DNA of 64,000 bases from assembly GCA_000310025.1 (NCBI GenBank), contig FN647938.1, positions 247,109-311,108 of the forward strand, read 5' to 3'. The notes beneath the pieces are model-generated. The model was given only the letters and a program-made list of their open reading frames with translations. It made no database searches and was not told where the DNA came from. Positions 53,701 through 64,000 of this stretch are shown here, piece by piece. A program made the position numbers and the translations under genes. Position 1 is the stretch's first letter, and each line of letters begins with the position of its first letter. The DNA comes from Ectocarpus siliculosus. Lineage: Eukaryota; Sar; Phaeophyceae; Ectocarpales; Ectocarpaceae.

Positions 53701-56700
53701 GTGTACAGTTCGATTGCATGAACGATCGCTGGTGTATTTTTGTACCACTACGGAGCAAAACTTCGAAGGTTCAATATTGTGGTTGGTGCCGTTTGCACTT
53801 GTGTGTGCAAGGCACGTCCTCGTTAGTAAGTGTTAGGGGGAGTCAAAGGGGGAGAAGGATGACAGACCCACTCATCCTCGGACATTTTCCACCAACACGA
53901 GGCACCGGAAGGATTCAATCTAAATCCCCATATTCATCCTCACCTGTGTCGCTCGCTCCTTGATAAGACTGATTGAGACATCTATTTCCAGTTTTTCAAC
54001 ACGTTGGCCTTTACCACCTCTTCGATAACCGAAGCTCCGCGCCGTGTGATATTAGGAACGCAGCTCTTACCGAGTCCACGGTCACACATCCCCGACCCGT
54101 GTTGATAGTGATACTCGACCCTGTACCTGCTTCACGTGGCACACATAAAACTAATGTGTTGCTCCAACAATTCCCATTTCACTTTCATATTTCACGAAAG
54201 AGGAATCGCACTTCCGGGATAAAAAATTATAACCAGAGTTGATGGAAGCGTTGCGTAGTCGTAGTCCTGTTCACTACAGGCGGTCCTGCCGCAGAACGCG
54301 CAGGAGGTCGCCATGTAGAGCCGATCGATGGCCCTGGGTTGTGAGATTAAGATATCTGTCAGTTAGTCAAACGACCGCTATTCGATGACGACCCGCCATA
54401 ACGACACACACTCTTGGTCCTTCATGACGTTACGGCTGTATCGCCGTCTTTTCACCCACCACGACTCAGCGGAGCCTCCGGGGGCAGCGTCGCGGGGAGT
54501 TTGAGCTTGCAGAGCGTAGACATGACGGAGGACTCCTCCATGGCCACTAGGTCGATAGACACGGGAGAGCGCGAAGAGCGCCGTCAACAGGTATGACCCT
54601 ATTCAAGCCACGAAAAACCGAACCATGTGTATGACACCTTCATTGCTACACCGGGTCCACCAAGATTTTAAGTTTGGCCCCCTTCACTGAGTTGCGGGAC
54701 GGAGTGTGGTTCAAACAGTAGAACGGATCCCTGTGGAGGCCTTTCGTTGGTTTACAGGTATGTCTAGGCCAAACTCTCGTCTTCAGCAATTTTAACGAGA
54801 CGAAACGTTTCAGTGCGCCGTCTTAACGTTTCCCTCAGCACCATGTAGAGCGTACTAGAGCGTATGGAGCCCCTGTACCTTGAATCTGAAGTGTTGGACA
54901 TCGCCTTCTGACCTGATCTACCGAAAACGTGGAACTTTTTACGACAAGACTCGAACATAGGTTGAGGAGGCCAACCACGAGTCATCCGTCTCTCTCTACC
55001 TGCTCTTCGACGAACGGGAGACGAAGGGAAAAGCTGCCTGATGGTCGATGGTTCGAAACGAACAAGACATGAGTGCACCTGCCACGATATTTCGTCTTAT
55101 GATCACAAGACACTTACAATACTTGGCAACCTTTTCCACCACACTGTACGCCCAGGAACTGGAACGTGCATACCTGCGGGAAAAGAGAAACCACCACCAC
55201 GGAGCCGCTCTATCAGCCTTCTCTTACGCAGATCAGCTAGAGCAGCTGTCACGCCCGGTGGGGCGATCGGCGGGTGTGTGGTTGGGCAGGGCGGCCGTCG
55301 CGGCTGAAATGGGCAAGCCTGGCGTTGCACTGGATGATCTGGAACTCGCTTTGGTTCAACTCCGGAAGAACGCAAAGGTAGATGCGGGTTGAAAGCATAT
55401 GATATGAACAATGTTGGGAATTTAGACGGGGCGGATAGGGAAGGAGGGAGCAGAGGAATGCGGCATCAGTCGAGTGGGGTGAGTAATGACCTATTTTGCT
55501 ACGACGATGTGCTTCACCTGGTTGTACAGAGGGAGGACCGTTAGACACACTGTGCTCCTAGACTCTACCCTTGCATTTGCTTGGCGAAAGTGAGACTGGT
55601 AGCCGGCCCCAAGATTCTCCATAGGAATATTGGCACATAGCTAACCCCGATATCGCCATGCCCGATCAATCGGTACGGACGTCTTTAATCTGTTGTTGAC
55701 GGGAAAACAGCATGTGAGATTAAATCACTATGTACCAAGGCCTGCCGTTTTCATGACTTCCTTCCTCCTGTGTACGTACGGAAGGCTTGTTCGAGTTGAG
55801 TAGGGCAAGGGACTCTCTTCTGCAAGCCTTATGATTCCAGAAGTAGTTCAGGCTGAATCCGATGGCAGGTTGCCATACTACGATAGGTTTGACACCGCTT
55901 GCTGGATACCCACAGCAGAGCTTGCTCGTCACCATTGACATAGCGTCAAAAACACACACACTACAGGCCTACTTAGAGGCATCCGCTCCTCTTTGTGGTT
56001 CTCGCACAAACCACTGTCGAAAGGTCCGGTTTCTGCTTGCCAAGTCAAGGATAGAGCTGGGTCAGTACCAGCGGGGTTTGACCGACTGTGAGGTGGCTTC
56101 ACGTCTGTTGGATTTCGAAGAACGCCTTCTGGGGGAGAGAGAAGCCGAGCAGGTGAGGTGCCGGTACTGCTGTGTTAGAACATTCCCTAGTGCGAGCAGT
56201 GTACCCGACATAATTCAGGTGATGCAGGGTTGGGCTTAGGCCGTTAAACCTTCTTGACGCAGGAGGGCATGTGATGTCCATGTTTCTTCGATAAACCGGA
56301 GAGTGCATACGAGAATTGGTGAAGCCGTTTGGCGATTTCCTTAGGAATGCTCCGTTTAAGGATAGCTCAAGCAGATCGACGTGGTCGGTGTGTCAACTCA
56401 ACAGAAACCCCAGGTCGCTCATCACCCCAAAGTCACTCTCCCTTGCAAGGATCAAAGAACGCTGCTCTTGTTTAGTTGGAACCACCAAAACGCTCTCTCG
56501 GCTTCTTGCTCTTTCAGAATTCTATCTAAGCATGGAAGAGTATGAAGTCTCAGATGTCTTCTCTCTTATTGATTGTTGTCTAGACTATCGGTAGCCTTTC
56601 GAGCAGGGCTGCGAACAAATTTGCGCAGGTTCCAACCCTCTGTCTTTTGTCGAAATTGCGCAATACATGGAGAGCAGGACGATCGCTGACAAAAGGTGGG

Positions 56701-57841
56701 TGAAGGCAGATTTAGACCGACCTACAATCTTCTGGGTTGTTCTTCTTGGGTCTCCACCTAGCTCTCCGCGCCCACGTTGTTGACAAAATGTTTCGGCGAA
56801 TGAATCCTCAAATGCCACGACAACATACAGGAACGTAAGGATAAAAAAGCGGAGTCGGATCGCAAGACGAACGAGAGGTTGGCCGTCCGACAGCGCCAAG
56901 CAGCGGAGGCAGACGCGGAAGCGAAACGGTTAGAAGAATCTGCCATGGCAGACGTGAACGAAGATAAAGAGGAAGCCGGGGTAGAGGGAAAAAGCTCGAT
57001 AGCTGCTTCCAAGGCCGATAGTTCGTCTCCCGATGGGACAAGATCAGACCAATCAGCAGCCGGCGATACTGTTGTCACCGCGATACCATCGACAGAAGCA
57101 GCTGCAGTCGATTCCCCCGAGGAAGGGAGCAAGCAAGCCGAGGCTTTCGACCTTACCGGAGATGCAGTCGCGGCTGCCAACAGCACCAATTCAGCAGGGG
57201 AGATAGATACCTTGCCGACTATCACTGAAGAAGAACCCCCCGCTCCGGAAGCAGGAGAGGTTGTTGGCAATTCATCCACCTTCGAAGACGAATTGGACAA
57301 AACGGGCGACCAAGGCCAGGCCATAGACGAGAGGAGTGACGGAGAAAGAAGGGACGGCGGTAGGTCAGAGGCGGAGCCAAGTTCCGAAAACAAGGACCAT
57401 AGTACAACATCACCGACGCAAATCGGAGAAACCCTGCAGGGAAGCCCGTGGTTAGAAGAAGCCGCGGGGTTGTCGTCGCGAGAAAAAGAACTCCGAGAGG
57501 GAGGGAGTCTCGGAAGCGCTTCTGCTGGCACTCCTCCTGACACCGACGGAAAGAGAAATCGAAGCAACACCGTGAAAGAAAGCTCCGCACGGGTAGAGCT
57601 ATCGAAACAAAGAGCAGACATCGCGCTTCTCGTGGCACAAGCGAAAGAGGGGATGGCCTATGTCGCCCAGTCCGTCGACATGGCCGATATTAAGAGGGGA
57701 TTCGTGTTCACCCCGTATGGAGTGCCGATAAGGGACACCGCTATCAGACGGGAACTTCTGCGGGACGGGCGGAGCACTCTCCGCACAAGGTCTGAATTGG
57801 AGCGTCAAGAGCAGGGGGTTAGCAGGAAGGGAGTGCATTGA
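44767..57841 (+). CDS. IQ-WW-IQ-WW-LRR-TPR-like multidomain protein, 19 exons
   Basis: Exons: 44767-44845, 45034-45131, 45567-45662, 46522-46677, 46962-47057, 47774-48381, 48820-48957, 49246-49309, 49565-49696, 50029-50300, 51056-51284, 51766-51941, 52651-52783, 52962-53135, 53384-53607, 54470-54590, 55156-55377, 55967-56152, 56831-57841. They total 4,215 nt, 1,404 aa plus TGA, all in phase. An IQ motif (AQRVVRGFLGR) at about aa 15-26 leads into WW-like module 1 (HAYYYYNTYSFETTW). A second IQ-like basic helix and WW module 2 (AHYYFNGLSGETSW) follow at aa 91-140, then a degenerate WW (GWVWDDTSGWYYDED), an acidic Ser/Glu run and a basic cluster KKQRRKRRRR that could be a nuclear signal. LRRs span about aa 335-820 (LDLSNNRLYRI; LNLSGNSLKGLP). 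TPR-like helices follow (about 820-1070), then a long acidic, disordered tail. IQ motifs bind calmodulin-type proteins, WW domains bind proline-rich ligands, and LRR/TPR bind proteins, so a scaffold role is inferred. Exon 9 needs a GC donor at 49697. Confidence 0.82.
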
Positions 57842-57915
57842 CTTTCCGCCAACGGCTGTAGTCTTCAGACGACAGACCCCGGAACGGAACTGAAAGCGCC
57901 TATCGTTTTTTGGTC

Positions 57916-58592
57916 GTCGAGAGGGAGGGGGGTGTACTCATAGTCGTGCATGCCGTAGTCGTTTGACCATTGACCTCGCATCCCTACAAAGCCGGGACGG
58001 AGCACGCCGGGTTCTCACCGGACCAGGCTCTCACATCACCAAGCGCGAAGCGCCGTGAGGTATTTGGCGAGTCGCATGAAGGGTGAGCTGCATCCTGCTA
58101 AGGGTGTTCGGCATCTTGTGCTTACTTCCTTGCGTTCGGATGACAGCTACGTATGACTTAATTTATTTTCTGGTGCTTTCACTTCCAGAGACAGTTGTAA
58201 GCACTGTGTAACTGCCTCGAGGAAGCTTGACCATTTTAACACAACGTGGTGCGATCATCCCCCGTTGCGCGGAGTGAGGTTTCTCGACCCCGCACAACAT
58301 GATCTACTCGACCACCATTATGGTTACCGCCAAAAAAAAAACCAGAGGTAAAAAAAAAAGACGGTAACCTGGTTGCCGAGTTCACGAAGTGAATTGGCTT
58401 GTTTTACAACGTCGTTGCCAAGCGACGAAAACCCAATCCCGATGGCAAACACCGAGTGGGGGGCTTGTTTTACAACGTCGTTGCCACGCGACGAAAACCC
58501 AAACCCCGATGGCAAACACCGGGGGGGGCGGCTTGTTTTACAACGTCGTTGCCAAGCGACGAAAACCCGGGGGGGGTCGAGAGGGAGGGGGG
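57916..58592. repeat. 17-bp direct repeats flanking the second repeat-element copy (possible target-site duplication)
   Basis: The 17-mer GTCGAGAGGGAGGGGGG occurs at 57916-57932 and again at 58576-58592, exactly outside the two ends of the element at 57933-58568 apart from a short G-run. This is the arrangement left by a staggered-cut insertion. Alternatively it is the ends of a slightly larger repeat unit. Confidence 0.7.
57933..58568 (+). mobile_element. Non-autonomous repeat element, copy 2, with triplicated tail unit
   Basis: An inverted, nearly identical copy of 21105-21621 that begins TGTACTCATAGTCGTGCATG. Its 3' part (from about 58395) is a tandem array of about three 60-70 bp units, each starting TTGTTTTACAACGTCGTTG and ending near GATGGCAAACACCG plus a G-run; the third is truncated. 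It has no coding capacity. It sits 91 bp after the stop of the IQ-WW-LRR gene, in its 3' UTR or an intron. Confidence 0.78.
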
Positions 58593-59261
58593 GGGAAACG
58601 CATCCACCTTTTGTCCGAGGGCTTTCACGAAGACTATGGCTCCCCCAACATTCATACTCCCATAAAATCTTCCATCTACAGACGGCACTCGTCTCACTCG
58701 TCTCATGGGAACCTACCTCCCCGTACGTCGACAACATCTTCCGTCCATACTTCAAGTTTGTTTCGTTAATCTCCATAGCCAACGAGATTTCTTGCCATGT
58801 TACGCCTTCACTTATCGCGAAGGTACTTCCTTAGCTACGATATCGAGTTACTTGCTCGTAGGGTCTCAGACATGAGCTTTTGCACCCGTATCGTAGCACG
58901 AATCAAGTACGGGTTTGGACAGCGAAGCTTGCGCAAGTTTCGGTCTGACAACGATGGGTTCAGCATAGGCTTCTGTACTCCTGTACAGTACTTGTTATAG
59001 ACCATCTGGTGCGCATAGCTCGCACAGCGCACCCATCGTTGTGTTTTTTTGTGGCTGGTGCTCCACCATCGCCTCTGTTATGGGCATCCTATCGTGTGCC
59101 TCGTGTTTGTTGTCATCGCCCCCTGTACAGAAAGGGACGCCTGCAGATACCTGTTGCCACACGTGTGAGCGGTTGTTGAGGGGTGACCGAAACCTAGCTA
59201 ACGAGATATCATCGAGAAAAACAACAATAACACCCATATTTTGCACGCAAATCACCAACAG

Positions 59262-60683
59262 GCATCGGCGCCTGTTAGCCGTGGAGGCAGCGAAGAAGCG
59301 GGAGAGGGCGAGAGACGCAGGTTTGATGCGTAGGGCATTCAGGCAGGCAGACGCAAGGCAGAAGGCTGGTCGGGCGGCCAAGGCCAGGTAGGTGTTTATA
59401 AGTATGGTTGTAGGCGCAAGTGAATAAAACCCCGGTTATGTCAGCGTCGGGGAACATCCACCTACGTCTGTAATTTTGTATCAGTGACGAATATCTTGTT
59501 GGGATGGACGCAGAAATACATAAGAATGAAAATATACCTGGTAACGGAACATTTGAGATGGCAGTTTTTTGGGGGGAATACTCTAAACTATTATCCGAGC
59601 CACGGCATCAGCCAAACGTGCAATTTGTGAGGAACAACGTGAGGAAAAGAAAGGACACATCAACAATATAAGCAACTATCGAGTCGGCCTGGTTTTTGAT
59701 GTATTTGCTACGTGACACCGCGTACACATTTCTTGGCAATATCAGGCAAACCGGTAGGTTCCTGTGGTGGTTGTTCCCCTTACACGAAATATGGCTGATC
59801 TATGTACGTCTTTAATTGGCTTTACTCAGTTTTCCATGTTCTGCGCGCGTGTGTCGTTGTCTTAGGAAAGCGGCCGCAATGGCCATATACGGAGACGTTG
59901 AGGAAGCGTGGGAGCGTGAACAGGAGGAGAAGGAATCGACGAAACGCATCGAAGCGGCCAAGAGGAGGGTGGAGCTTGAAGTGTTGGTGAGACGAGAGCA
60001 ATCGGGGGCATCTGTAGATGGTCCTCCATCGGTGTGGCTCCTCGTGAAACATTCACACCATCCTCTAAGCATAGATAGATGGAGAAGCATCGGACGCTTG
60101 ATTGATGGTCCATAGTCGACGTGCGTCCAGGAATGAATGGTCGAATGTCCGAGTGTTTTTCTTCACCTCGCGTCGCATTGCAGAGAACACACTACTGTAG
60201 GCTACCGCATTCCGTAACACGTGTTCAGGGTGGTTGAGGACGCTGAACATGATATATCGCCGTACCTCAACCTTTCCAAACCACACCTTCCCCCCCGGCC
60301 CATGGATTCCTGTCTCCAAAAATATCCAAAATCACCCCACGCCTGCATCAAAGGCTGCCGCCGAAGAAAAAGCACAGGACGAGGCTGCTCAAACCGCAAT
60401 TGACAAAGGTCAAGACGGTGGTGTGGAGACACGAGTCGAGAATGATGACGCGCCGGTGGAGTCAGCATTTCCGCAAGCGGCACCAGGAGCACCAGCAAAG
60501 TCACCCTCGTCAAGCACACCCACAACAAAACCGGCAAACGACACCACGAAAGGTCAGAGGCAGCAGAAGCAACAACAAGAGGAGGACGAGGAGGACGAGG
60601 AGGAAGATGATCCCGAACTGCGAAAAGTCTTGGCCAGGGGGGCGGCGGCAAGGGCGAAAAAGGTGGCCGGGCGGCGGCGGTAG
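59262..60683 (+). CDS. C-terminal exons of a highly charged protein (own gene or 3' extension of the preceding gene)
   Basis: Three exons are in compatible phase: 59262-59387, 59866-59986 and 60354-60683 (TAG). Acceptor and donor sites are clear (GTAGGT at 59388, GTGAGA at 59987). The product is Ala/Arg/Lys/Glu-rich and probably forms a long helix (VEAAKKRERARDAG; EEAWEREQEEKESTKRI). A Ser/Thr/Pro/Gln linker, an acidic Glu/Asp run and a basic end (ARAKKVAGRRR) follow. The 5' part is not identified. The first exon enters in phase 2. It could join an unseen upstream exon, or the preceding gene through a weak GTCTGA donor near 57790, which would skip the TGA at 57841. No family is recognised. 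Confidence 0.5.
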
Positions 60684-62666
60684 CCGTTGTTCGTTGCCGG
60701 ATCGGCCTGGCAATTGTCTTTCGGGTAGACCGAGGCATGAAATATCCCTTATTTATCTAAACGTTGTTAGTGCTGCTGGTGTTGTTGTACGTACGACATT
60801 CACTAAATGGTTCTTCTACGGTACATTTTTTTAGTGAACCCCATCAAGCAACCACTCCCCCCCTCAAAGGTTGAGGGTTCGTCCAGTTGGTGAATGCTTT
60901 TGTGAAAAGTAGGAGTAACACCGTTTTCTCCAGTACTTGATGCCCTTTCTCCACAGCCAAGAAGCAGGTGCACGAGCAATAGATGGGGCCAACATCGATG
61001 ATCGTTAGATATCTTCACCATTCTGGTGGTGTTTGAAAGGCAGACAACGGAATGACGGTGTTAGTTGTGCTATCTGTTGTCCGGTTCCTAGTCCTGAGCT
61101 ACAAAACAAACGAACGCTAATACTTTGGTAATATGAGGTGCAATATTTTGTGTGGAGGCAAGCGGCCAAATAGTCGATTGCCACCTAGAGGGGCTAACGC
61201 CGGTGGTGTTCGTGCAGGTGCTGCTCGCTCATGGTGGAGCACACGGGTGATTGGTCGTAGTCTAGACCAGAGGCCCCGTTGAGAGACGTCTCCGCAACGA
61301 GGCTAACCATTGAGGATGGTTTTCGTTCGGAGAGGAGGAGAGAGAGATACGCACACGTTGGCTCCAAAAATACCTCTTTTTACGTTGTACATGAAAAACA
61401 ACGACCCGCACTCGTCGTCAACAATCGGTCGGAACCAAAACATCCTGTAGAAACGTCATATCTATCTAGACTAAACAATCGGCCATCAAACCAAAGGAGG
61501 ACTGTATTTTCTCTGGGCACAATTGGTTGACCTTGAGACGAGGGTGGAACTGTGAGGTGTTCGCGTAGTTTATTTTGCCACGACGTCACTGCATCACTTC
61601 CAACCAGTCGAAAGAGTCCTACCACCTACCATTCTTTTGAGTGAAAAATCCTGCCAATTTTCTCCTAACGGGGCGACACCCTTCCGTGTTAATCAAGCTT
61701 TGATCGGCTCACGTACAGAAGCAACATACATGCACGTAGCCGCGTTCAGCCTAAAATAGAAAACGAGCTGCGGCCTTCGCAGGGAAAAGGTTTACCTACA
61801 TCACATAGGGTGTGGCCTACGTCTTACATGCCGGCCACGGGAACTTTCGGGTGGACAGACCCCGGTTTCCGCGGCGGTCATCATTGTACTGCACTGACGC
61901 TAGGGATCACTGCAACACGAGCAAGGAAGTATATGGTACGGCAACACTCTCACTTCTTCCTTGAAAATCTTTCCACCTACATTGTAGTAGGTAGCCACCG
62001 GGAAGACATACCTATTGACAACTGGAGTCCGTCGCCGACAAAGACGCCCATCGAAAAGGCAAAGTAGAAACCTGGTCCTAAATACCATATGTAAATATGT
62101 TACGCGACACTGGCGCGCAGCAGCTTGTCCCCTTCGCAGGTCCTGGCCGCAAACGCATTGCGCTGTGTAGTCTAATTTTTCTACCGTGGTTTTACTTTCT
62201 TCCTCAAATGGATCGTGGTCTTGTTTCTGTCGATTCTATCATTTTTATATCTGATCAGAACCTTCGGATGCATGAGCCACACTACGATTGAGAAACTTCA
62301 TTGAACACTTCGGCAAGCAACCAACATCAACACTACTTTGAAGTGGTGCATACCAAATTGAACTACACCATCTTTGTGACAGCGTTTAGCTGACAGGGCG
62401 CCCTTCTTCTTGCAGGATACTGCTTCCACAGCCCAGACAACCCTGCCAAGTATCGAGCAATGGTGCCAAACTGTATTGTAGCTTTCCCTCCCCCAACGGC
62501 GAAAGGGTCTCCGAGGGTAGCGTAGATGGATCGGCGCTACTTCCTCGTGTGGTCCGTCGAGAACACCGTGCGCAAGCCGCCGCTCGACAAGATAGACTAA
62601 TGCGTACCAAGGCACTTCATATTTGCCGCATTTAAGTCCTGGCGGATGTGCGTGCGAGGCGACGGG
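60684..62666. other. Region without a supported gene
   Basis: About 2 kb follow the stop at 60683. There is no exon with clear coding character and matched splice sites, apart from one isolated plus-strand possibility at 62416-62516. It probably holds 3' UTR and intergenic DNA. Confidence 0.4.
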
Positions 62667-62972
62667 CTAGGTTTTGTCGTTGAAGGTCCCCGTGGTTGCC
62701 TCGTGGGTGTCCTTCTCTGTGATTACGAGGAGGTTAAAACGGCGACGTTGCAAGCGGGGGTTGGTGGGTGGGTGATGGTAGAACAACCCTAGCCACCACG
62801 CCATATGAGTCGCATTACTTGTCAATGGAACGCTGATGCGAGCGCGATCTATGGCGCTTTTAGCACCCAGTGTTCCACCCTTGCTGTTCCAGTTCCACCA
62901 CTCCATCTGTAAATAAATATCTACCTCTTCGTCAAGCAATGAAGCGAGATTCCGTTTCAGGAAATGCAACTT
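62667..62972 (-). CDS. Possible last exon of a minus-strand gene
   Basis: After an acceptor-like site (TTGCTTCCAAG, ending at 62973) an open minus-strand frame of 101 codons runs to a stop at 62667. The start has good coding character (KLHFLKRNLASLLDEEVDIY, then WWNWNSKGG), and the rest is less convincing. It may belong to the same gene as the Asn/Ser-rich ORF at 63372-63983, but no join has been established and no family is recognised. Confidence 0.25.
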   Translation of the reverse strand, partial: KLHFLKRNLASLLDEEVDIYLQMEWWNWNSKGGTLGAKSAIDRARISVPLTSNATHMAWWLGLFYHHPPTNPRLQRRRFNLLVITEKDTHEATTGTFNDKT

Positions 62973-63371
62973 CTTGGAAGCAACAGTAAATACGAACGCG
63001 AGTCTCGCCGATTGATGACAGGGGGTTGGCTTTGTGCGCCCCACGGGCGATTGCTGCCGATGAGCACCATGCAATCCAGAGGGAAAAAGTACAATGGAGA
63101 CGTTCATTGTGGTTGGGACAATGTCTCGGATCTCGGCTTAGGAGGACAGTTCCAATCCCGGAAGCTTCGAGCTTGCATAGATCGCGAGGATTCGCCAAAG
63201 AAGGCTTCCATTTCTACGTTCGTACGGGGAAGGGGGAGGAGGTATTGGAAATAATATGGCAACCTATCATATGATACAGAAAATGGGGGATGTTTGATGC
63301 AGAAAACAGAAAGTCATTGCCATTAGCTCCTTGGGCTAGTAGACTACATATGTTCTTTATTGCTCACCTCT

Positions 63372-63983
63372 TCAGGATAGCAGCAACTCTCCTCCGCTTT
63401 TCGTCTCCCCCACCGTGTCATCATCTAGCTCTTGCCACCACTCTTCCCGCCCCTCCAGGTTGTTGCTGCTCCGCTCTGTTCTTCTGCAGTCGACGCCCCC
63501 GCTACCGATAGCTTTACCTTTGTCCACAATGCCTAGACTAACTGACCCATCGGCGCTGGCATCAGGAGAGCGAATTTTCGAGCCTTGAACACCGTCAGCA
63601 AGAAAAGCGGCTGTTCTCTCCGCCCCAACCTGCGGGAGCGATGACCATGACACATCGAGCTCGGCTTGGTCCCACTGTTTCGTTCCTACGTCATCGCCTG
63701 TGTATTTTTCTGTACGCCTCGATTTCTTGGTTGTCGCTTTATCCGTAGACCGTTGCGAATCTGGCCCCGCTACTTCATCCTCGACATCTGAGAGGCGGTC
63801 GTTGCCGCTATCGTTGCCACTGTTTTTGTCCATGTCGCTGCCGTTGCTGCTGGTTGTACCACTGTTGCTGCCGCTGCTGCCGCTGCTGCTGTTGCTATTG
63901 TTGTTGTTGCAGTCACGCTTGTCGCTGGTGCTACACGTACTGCCATAAATAAAACTGTCGATGCTGTTGTTCTCATTCGACAT
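63372..63983 (-). CDS. Asn/Ser/Asp-rich low-complexity protein, 203 aa ORF
   Basis: An uninterrupted minus-strand ORF starts at ATG 63983 (MSNENNSIDSF) and ends at TGA 63372. Residues about 25-60 are a low-complexity Asn/Ser/Gly run encoded by AAC/AGC repeats. Beyond that the composition is acidic and hydrophilic (SDVEDEVAGPD, EEWWQELDDDT). It may be a first exon that splices onward, since GTGGGG follows DDDT. No domain is recognised. The trinucleotide repeat alone could open a spurious frame, but the non-repetitive second half argues for a gene. Confidence 0.45.
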   Translation of the reverse strand: MSNENNSIDSFIYGSTCSTSDKRDCNNNNSNSSSGSSGSNSGTTSSNGSDMDKNSGNDSGNDRLSDVEDEVAGPDSQRSTDKATTKKSRRTEKYTGDDVGTKQWDQAELDVSWSSLPQVGAERTAAFLADGVQGSKIRSPDASADGSVSLGIVDKGKAIGSGGVDCRRTERSSNNLEGREEWWQELDDDTVGETKSGGELLLS

Positions 63984-64000
63984 AGTGGTAGCTCCGACCA

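Noticed and set aside
58395-58560. Match to the lacZ-alpha/vector polylinker region (GTTTTACAACGTCGT)
   Set aside because: The identity stops after about 15 bases and the sequence lies inside a repeat present at two distant sites, so vector contamination is not supported. Chance similarity is more likely; a vector screen would settle it.
62416-62516. Plus-strand exon candidate (YCFHSPDNPAKYRAMVPN)
   Set aside because: It has a good acceptor (CTTCTTCTTGCAG) and an open frame to GTAGCG, but no in-phase neighbouring exon could be found and the donor is weak.
1-64000. CRISPR arrays, bacterial operons, insertion sequences with transposase, viral genes
   Set aside because: None seen. The spliced genes, intron density and targeting signal indicate eukaryotic nuclear DNA.

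Overview
The window looks like nuclear DNA from a photosynthetic stramenopile, most likely a brown alga close to Ectocarpus. The genes are split into many short exons (about 30 to 600 bp) by introns of several hundred bases to over 1 kb. Coding GC is moderate. One predicted protein starts with a signal peptide whose cleavage site is followed by Phe, as in stramenopile plastid targeting. Conserved family members are of eukaryotic type. The taxon is an inference; nothing in the window names it. One 100-base N run marks an assembly gap.

Layout. 1-138 (-) holds a partial Gln/Ala-rich exon. 1029-8410 (+) is a kanadaptin (SLC4A1AP) orthologue in ten exons with an N-terminal FHA domain; the join gives about 850 aa in one frame. 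9224-13464 (-) is a secreted or plastid-targeted protein of unknown function. 13701-34708 (+) is a very large leucine-rich-repeat gene (about 34 exons, about 1,700 aa) with WW-like modules inside the LRR array and a coiled-coil, acidic C-terminus. 36961-44369 (-) is a charged helical protein that I do not recognise. 44767-57841 (+) is an IQ-WW-IQ-WW-LRR-TPR-like protein; its 19 exons join cleanly to about 1,404 aa. 59262-60683 (+) holds three further in-phase exons of a charged protein, either a separate gene or a 3' extension. 62667-63983 (-) holds an Asn/Ser-rich ORF and a possible second exon.

The genes form two divergent pairs with short intergenic spaces (13465-13700 and 44370-44766). 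In both pairs the plus-strand partner is an LRR gene. The two LRR genes share WW-like and LRR modules and may be distant paralogues or parts of one scaffold-type system, but I cannot assign a pathway. Two inverted, nearly identical copies of a short non-autonomous repeat lie in an LRR-gene intron (21105-21621) and just after the second LRR gene (57933-58568). Both are bounded by G-rich tracts.

The most unusual signal is splicing. At least five introns, in four genes and on both strands, need a GC donor rather than GT to keep the reading frame, and several more are candidates.
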